Positions 40,987 through 45,253 of a stretch of DNA of 45,253 bases are shown here, one piece after another. Under the pieces are notes generated by a model. It was not told the origin of the DNA. It did no database searches and saw nothing but the letters and a program-made list of their open reading frames with translations. The first letter of the stretch is position 1. Each line of letters opens with the position of its first letter. Origin of the DNA: Pelomonas sp. KK5 (GTDB taxonomy: Bacteria; Pseudomonadota; Gammaproteobacteria; Burkholderiales; Burkholderiaceae_C); contig NZ_LYVQ01000022.1 of assembly GCF_001984095.1 (NCBI RefSeq), forward strand, positions 1-45,253. The letters run 5' to 3'. The position numbers and the translations under genes were made by a program.

Positions 40987-42381
40987 ATGAGCGAATTCAC
41001 GATCCTGCACCTGGGCCTCGGCTCCTTCCACCGGGCGCACCAGGCCGTCTACCTGCAGCGGCTGATCGAGGCCGGCGACACGCGCTGGTCGCTCTGCGGC
41101 GCCAACATCCGGCCCGACATGGCGGACGTGATCGCCGCCCTGCAGGCCCAGGGGGGCCGCTACACGCTGGAAACCATTTCGCCCGCCGGCGAGACCCGCT
41201 ACGAAGCCATCACCGCGATCCGCGAGGTGCTGCCCTACGAGCCGACCCTGGCCGCGGTGATCGCCCGCGGCGCGGCGCCGTCCACGCGCATCATCAGCTT
41301 CACCGTCACCGAGGCCGGCTACTACATCGACGCCAAGGGCCGGCTGGACATGAGCTTCGCCGACCTGCTGGCCGACATCGGCCGCGTGAAGCGCGGTGAG
41401 ACCGGCCAGACGATCTACGGCGCGCTGTGCGCGATCCTGTCGGCGCGCCGTGCCGCCGACGCCGGCCCGCTGACGCTCCTGAACTGCGACAACCTGCGGC
41501 ATAACGGCGAGCGTGTACGGGCCGGGCTGATCGAGTTCATCGAGAAGGTCGGCGACGCGGACCTGCTCGCCTGGGTGCAGGCCTACACGACCTGCCCGAA
41601 CGCGATGGTCGACCGCATCACGCCGCGCCCGCCGCCGGAACTGCGCGAGCGCGTCAAGGCGGCCACCGGCCGCGACGACGGCGCCGCCATCACCGGCGAG
41701 AGCTTCATCCAGTGGGTGATCGAGGACCGCTTCATCGCCGGCCGGCCGGACTGGGGCCGCGTCGGCGTGGAACTGGTCGATTCGGTCCAGCCCTACGAGG
41801 AAGCCAAGATCCGCATCCTCAATGCCACGCACAGCTGCATCGCCTGGGCGGGCACGATGGCCGGCCTGCAGTACATCCACGAGGGCACCCATGATGCGGA
41901 GATCCGCCAGATGGCCTTCGACTACGTGACCGAGGACGTGATTCCCTGCCTGACGCCCAGCCCGCTGGACCTGGCCGCCTACCGTGACGTGGTGCTGGAC
42001 CGCTTCGGCAACCCGGCGATCCGCGACACCAACCAGCGCGTCGCCGCCGACGGCTTCTCCAAGATCCCCGGCTTCATCGCGCCGACGATCCGCGAGCGGC
42101 TGGCGACCGGCGGGACGATCGACAAGGTGAGCTTGCTGCCGGCGCTGTTCCTCGCCTTCCTGCAGCGCTGGAACGCCGGGCTGCTGCCCTATGCCTACCA
42201 GGACCAGGGCATGGACGAGGCGGCGGCGCGGGCGATCTGCGCGGCCGAGGATCCGGTGGCGGCCTTCGCGGCGGACCGGGTGCTGTGGGGCTCGCTGGCG
42301 GGCGACGACCGGCTGGTGGGGGCGCTGCGCCATGCCGGCGAGCGCGTGGCGGCCTTCCTGGCGCGAAGGGCAGCGGCATGA
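40987..42381 (+). CDS. dalD: polyol dehydrogenase of the long-chain mannitol family, D-arabinitol 4-dehydrogenase-like
   Basis: NAD-dependent enzyme of 464 residues in the polyol-specific long-chain dehydrogenase family. The N-terminus LHLGLGSFHRAHQAVYLQRL is typical, as are TCPNAMVDRITPRP, the catalytic core VELVDSVQPYEEAKIRILNATHS and the block TNQRVAADGFSKIP. Several blocks (GPLTLLNCDNLRHNGERV, ESFIQWVIED, CIAWAGTMAGLQYIHE) closely match Klebsiella DalD as I remember it, more so than mannitol 2-dehydrogenase. It would convert D-arabinitol to D-xylulose. Mannitol activity cannot be excluded. It lies two bases after the ATPase gene and overlaps the next gene by four. Confidence 0.85.
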   Translation: MSEFTILHLGLGSFHRAHQAVYLQRLIEAGDTRWSLCGANIRPDMADVIAALQAQGGRYTLETISPAGETRYEAITAIREVLPYEPTLAAVIARGAAPSTRIISFTVTEAGYYIDAKGRLDMSFADLLADIGRVKRGETGQTIYGALCAILSARRAADAGPLTLLNCDNLRHNGERVRAGLIEFIEKVGDADLLAWVQAYTTCPNAMVDRITPRPPPELRERVKAATGRDDGAAITGESFIQWVIEDRFIAGRPDWGRVGVELVDSVQPYEEAKIRILNATHSCIAWAGTMAGLQYIHEGTHDAEIRQMAFDYVTEDVIPCLTPSPLDLAAYRDVVLDRFGNPAIRDTNQRVAADGFSKIPGFIAPTIRERLATGGTIDKVSLLPALFLAFLQRWNAGLLPYAYQDQGMDEAAARAICAAEDPVAAFAADRVLWGSLAGDDRLVGALRHAGERVAAFLARRAAA

Positions 42382-43160
42382 GCGGCCGGCTCGCCGAGCG
42401 CCACATCCTGCTGACCGGCGCCGCCGGCGGCATCGGCCTGGCGGTGGCCGAGGCCTGCATCGCCGAGGGCGCGGCCTGCTCGATCGTCGACATCGGCGCC
42501 GAACCGCCACCCGGCGTGCGCGCGCTGCAGGACCGCGGCCGGGTCCGCTACATCGCCGCCGACCTGTGCGAGGCCGGCGCCATCGCCCGCGTGCTGGCCG
42601 AATCCCACACCGCCTTCGGCCCGCTGCACGGCCTGTTCAACAACGCGGCGATCTTAGACATGGCGCCGCTGCTGGAGGCGGACGAAAGCTCGTACGACCG
42701 GCTCTTCGCCGTCAACGTGAAGGCCTTCTTCTTCACGATGCAGGCGGTGCTCAGGCAGATGAGCGAGCGGGGCACGCGCCGCGCCAGCGTCGTCAACATG
42801 GCCTCGCAGGCGGGCCGCCGCGGCGAGGCGCTGGTGGCCCACTACTGCGCCACCAAGGCCGCGGTGATCAGCTACACGCAGAGCGCGGCGCTGGCGATGG
42901 CGCCGCTGGGCATCCGCGTCAACGCGATCGCGCCGGGCGTGATCGACACCCCGATGTGGGCCCATGTGGACAGCCTCTTCGCCCGCTACGAGGGCCTGGC
43001 CCTCGGCGAGAAGAAGCGCCGCGTCGGCGAGGCGGTGCCGCTGGGGCGCATGGGGCGGCCGGACGACATCGCGGGGGCCGCCGTCTTCCTGTTGAGCGAC
43101 GAGGCGCGCTACGTGACGGCGCAGACCCTCAACGTCGACGGCGGCAACGTCATGAGCTGA
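42378..43160 (+). CDS. SDR family polyol (sorbitol-type) dehydrogenase, SmoS-like
   Basis: Short-chain dehydrogenase of 260 residues. The cofactor motif TGAAGGIG is at 13-20, NNAA is followed by VVNMASQAGRRGEALVAHYCATKAAV with the catalytic Ser, Tyr and Lys, and the end is QTLNVDGGNVMS. The block SQAGRRGEALV and the C-terminus are hallmarks of SmoS, the Rhodobacter sorbitol dehydrogenase, which oxidises sorbitol (and galactitol) to keto sugars. The start overlaps the dalD stop codon in ATGA. With DalD it gives the operon two distinct polyol-oxidising activities. Confidence 0.9.
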   Translation: MSGRLAERHILLTGAAGGIGLAVAEACIAEGAACSIVDIGAEPPPGVRALQDRGRVRYIAADLCEAGAIARVLAESHTAFGPLHGLFNNAAILDMAPLLEADESSYDRLFAVNVKAFFFTMQAVLRQMSERGTRRASVVNMASQAGRRGEALVAHYCATKAAVISYTQSAALAMAPLGIRVNAIAPGVIDTPMWAHVDSLFARYEGLALGEKKRRVGEAVPLGRMGRPDDIAGAAVFLLSDEARYVTAQTLNVDGGNVMS

Positions 43161-43177
43161 CAATCGCGTTCACCGCC

Positions 43178-44125
43178 ATGAACCGCAAGCGCAGCCTCCC
43201 TCGCCAGACCCAGCCCGAGCTGGAGCGCGACTTCGCGCGGAGCACTTCGCTGGGCTACGAGGCGCCGGAGGACACCGGCCTGGTGCGCTGCCTCGCCCAT
43301 GGCTTCCCGAGCCCGCTGGTGCGCTGGCACTTCCACGAGGAGTATGAGCTGCACCTGATCACCGAGACCTCGGGCAAGGCCTTCGTCGGCGACTGGATCG
43401 GGCCCTTCCAGCCGGGCCACCTGGTGCTGTGCGGGCCAAGGCTGCCGCACAACTGGATCTCGCTCGACGCGCCCGCCGCCGGCGCCGCCGGGCGCGACCG
43501 GGTGATCCAGTTCCTGCACGAACCGATCGCCCGCGCCGCCGAGCAGATCCCCGAGCTGCGCGAGGTGCTGCAGCTGCTGGAGCGGGCGAAGCACGGCATC
43601 GAGTTCTTCGGCATGTCCGAGCAGGCACTGGCGCACTGGAACGAGATCAAGGCCACGCGCGGCCTGCGCCGGCTGGGCATCTTCTGCGAGTTCTTGGCCG
43701 ACCTGGCGCAGTGCGCCGACTACCGGCTGCTGTCCAGCGTGCAGATGCAGGGCGAGCACGGCCCGGCCGGCGATGCGCAGGCGGACCACGTCAACGAGAT
43801 CGTCCAGCGCATCACCAACAACCTGGCCGAGCCGCTGTCGATGGCCGAGCTGGCGGCCGAGCTGGGCATGAGCGAGAGCCGCTTCAGCCGCTACTTCAAG
43901 CGCGCCACCGGCAACAGCTTCACCGACTTCGTCAACCACGTGCGCATCAACAGCGCCTGCCACCTGCTGATGCAGAGCGAACACCTGATCGCCGACATCT
44001 GCTACCAGGTCGGCTTCAACAACGTGGCCAACTTCAACCGCCGCTTCCTCGAGATCAAGGGCATGACGCCCAGCGAGTTCCGCCGCCAGGCGGAGGCGCG
44101 CTTCGGCGCCACGCTGGCTCAGTAG
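43178..44125 (+). CDS. AraC family transcriptional regulator of the polyol operon
   Basis: A 315-residue regulator. The N-terminal cupin sensor domain includes RWHFHEEYELHLITETSGKAFVGDW and PGHLVLCGPRLPHNW. The C-terminal DNA-binding domain (about 205-305) has two helix-turn-helix motifs, SMAELAAELGMSESRFSRYFKR and IADICYQVGFNNVANFNRRF. It resembles MtlR, the mannitol activator of Pseudomonas, and ends the operon 17 bp after the SDR gene. It likely binds the 21-bp spaced repeats before 36668. Its last seven bases overlap the convergent gspB. Confidence 0.92.
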   Translation: MNRKRSLPRQTQPELERDFARSTSLGYEAPEDTGLVRCLAHGFPSPLVRWHFHEEYELHLITETSGKAFVGDWIGPFQPGHLVLCGPRLPHNWISLDAPAAGAAGRDRVIQFLHEPIARAAEQIPELREVLQLLERAKHGIEFFGMSEQALAHWNEIKATRGLRRLGIFCEFLADLAQCADYRLLSSVQMQGEHGPAGDAQADHVNEIVQRITNNLAEPLSMAELAAELGMSESRFSRYFKRATGNSFTDFVNHVRINSACHLLMQSEHLIADICYQVGFNNVANFNRRFLEIKGMTPSEFRRQAEARFGATLAQ

Positions 44126-44715
44126 TTGATCGAGAAGCGCTGGCCCCTGTAGCTGAGGACAGCGCTCTTCAGGCGGATCTCGTCGAGCTTGAGGCCGGGC
44201 GCAATGGCATCGCCCTCGTGGAAGAGCTGGCCGTTGACGATCAGCATGCGGTTGGCCGGGGTGTCGGAATACATCGCGCCGCTGGTCGTGAGCGCGGGCA
44301 ACTGGCGGCGGACGTCTTCGGGCAGCTCGGCGAGCGCCGGGATGCGGCTGGGGGCCGGGCTGACTTCCGGTTTCGACGGAGCCACCTGCGGCGGCGGGAC
44401 GGTCAGCGGCACCGTGGCCGGCTGGGCAATGGCTTGAGGCGTTGGCGCAGCGACCGGCGCAGGCGGTGGCGGTGGCGCCGTGACGACGAGCGGTGCCGGT
44501 GCCGGGGCGGGCGCTGGCCATAGCGCCCCGGCCAGGCCGGCCACCGCGAGCGCGCCACCCACGGCCGCACCCAGCACCAGCGGCATGCGGTTCGGTGCGG
44601 CCTCGTCGTCGATGGTCCGGTCGGCCGGGCCGGGGTCGGCATGCAGCGTGGGCACGCCGGCGCTGCGTTCGCGTTCGGAATTGGCGCGTCGCAGCGCGTC
44701 GAGGATGTAGCTCAT
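44119..44715 (-). CDS. gspB: general secretion pathway protein B (GspB-like)
   Basis: A 198-residue bitopic membrane protein. It starts MSYILDALRRANSERER, a signature of GspB, has one membrane helix near 45-65, then a long Ala/Pro-rich periplasmic linker (68-115), and a C-terminal domain ending LIVNGQLFHEGDAIAPGLKL...GQRFSINY. GspB works with GspA/ExeA to insert or assemble the type II secretion secretin in the cell wall. Its ATG overlaps the stop of the upstream gspA gene. It converges on the AraC gene with a 7-bp overlap. Confidence 0.93.
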   Translation of the reverse strand: MSYILDALRRANSERERSAGVPTLHADPGPADRTIDDEAAPNRMPLVLGAAVGGALAVAGLAGALWPAPAPAPAPLVVTAPPPPPAPVAAPTPQAIAQPATVPLTVPPPQVAPSKPEVSPAPSRIPALAELPEDVRRQLPALTTSGAMYSDTPANRMLIVNGQLFHEGDAIAPGLKLDEIRLKSAVLSYRGQRFSINY

Positions 44716-45253
44716 GGTCGGGTAGCGGCAGCCAGTCGCGGCTCGTCGATGTTGGCGGCGCGGTTGAGCTGCATCAGCGTGATCGGGCCGGGCACGCCGT
44801 CGCCGCGCAGGCCTTGCGAGCGCTGGAAGGCGGCGACCTTGGCGGGCAGCGGCGCGGCGGGCTCGGGCAGCAGCCGGGCCAGTTGCTCATCGAGCCAGGC
44901 CTGCGTCGCCCCCTTGGCCGGGAAGCCGGCCGGCGTGCGCCACAGCGTGCCGAACTCGCCGGTCCATTGCTTGCTGAGCGTCATCAGGCTGACGGTCTGC
45001 GTGGCGCCGCTGCCGGCGCTGACGGTGGCGGTCTGCGCATCCAGGCCCACCAGCAGCACCCAGGCCGGTTGTGAATCGGCGCCGCTGCGCAGCGTCAGGA
45101 TGCCGGGCCGGTCCAGCTGGCGCAGCAGGGCCAGCCCGCCGTCGCTGCGGAAGCACTGCAGCTCCTGCGTGCGCAGGCCCTGGCAGGGCGTGTCGCCGAG
45201 GCCTTCGGTGCCGGCGTGCCAGAGGCGGGCGAGGGCGGTCCAGGCGTCGGGCT
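44712..45253 (-). CDS. gspA: GspA/ExeA-type ATPase, C-terminal part only
   Basis: About 180 C-terminal residues are inside the window; the start lies beyond base 45253. The visible part has a peptidase-C39-like strand region (LALLRQLDRPGILTLR, AWVLLVGLDAQTATV, VSLMTLSKQWTGEFGTLW) and then a peptidoglycan-binding domain (KVAAFQRSQGLRGDGVPGPITLMQL). This is the C-terminal architecture of GspA/ExeA, whose AAA ATPase half would be upstream. It overlaps gspB by four bases, so the two are coupled. The AAA domain is not visible, so the name rests on the C-terminus and the neighbour. Confidence 0.85.
   Translation of the reverse strand, partial: PDAWTALARLWHAGTEGLGDTPCQGLRTQELQCFRSDGGLALLRQLDRPGILTLRSGADSQPAWVLLVGLDAQTATVSAGSGATQTVSLMTLSKQWTGEFGTLWRTPAGFPAKGATQAWLDEQLARLLPEPAAPLPAKVAAFQRSQGLRGDGVPGPITLMQLNRAANIDEPRLAAATRP

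Overview
The window is GC-rich chromosomal DNA from a betaproteobacterium, most likely order Burkholderiales and close to the Roseateles/Mitsuaria/Rubrivivax/Leptothrix group (family Sphaerotilaceae). The assignment is inferred from gene content: minCDE, metG, scpA next to a DUF3460 gene, a DUF1841 gene, PEP-CTERM proteins, a GspA/GspB pair, polyhydroxyalkanoate (PHA) genes and a polyol ABC transporter. No 16S rRNA or other decisive marker is present.

Layout. 1-5055: two short-chain dehydrogenases flanking a tautomerase, then an acetyltransferase, an unrecognised protein and a fused RDD/ClpP-like membrane protease. 5056-8145: a stretch of visibly lower GC, unlike everything around it, with only three supportable genes. 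All three are envelope proteins with strong AGGAG-type ribosome binding sites, separated by long non-coding stretches. 8146-14627: core functions (DUF1841, Kef-type antiporter and its flavoprotein partner, orphan ParA, MaoC-like hydratase, response regulator, acetyltransferase, ScpA, DUF3460). 14678-17140: two paralogous PEP-CTERM proteins that share a promoter architecture. 17301-23822: metG, a bile-acid-symporter-like transporter, a lysine-rich small protein, a non-coding region with a perfect DnaA box, minCDE, DUF488 and VF530. 23840-28134: a ferredoxin, then a chain of four genes joined by 4-bp ATGA overlaps (metallopeptidase, dusC, S9 peptidase, yciH).

28148-36419: an alpha/beta hydrolase that reads without a stop into an exported protein, a small lipoprotein, an FMN-type stress protein, a large TPR-metallopeptidase, an aldo/keto reductase, an ArsR-type regulator with a NIPSNAP protein, and a phasin-like protein plus PHA depolymerase behind a palindrome that looks like a PhaR operator. 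36668-44125: a polyol uptake and catabolism operon (binding protein, two permeases, ATPase, D-arabinitol 4-dehydrogenase-like and sorbitol dehydrogenase-like enzymes, AraC regulator) with a REP-like element between the first two genes. 44119-45253: gspB and the end of gspA/exeA.

The points most worth follow-up are the matched promoter elements of the PEP-CTERM pair, the low-GC envelope island, the RDD/ClpP fusion, the in-frame hydrolase/exported-protein fusion, the TPR-metallopeptidase, and the operator and REP structures around the PHA and polyol genes. No CRISPR array, rRNA, tRNA, intact insertion sequence or prophage was seen. All functional calls rest on motif and family recognition by eye; no database search was run.
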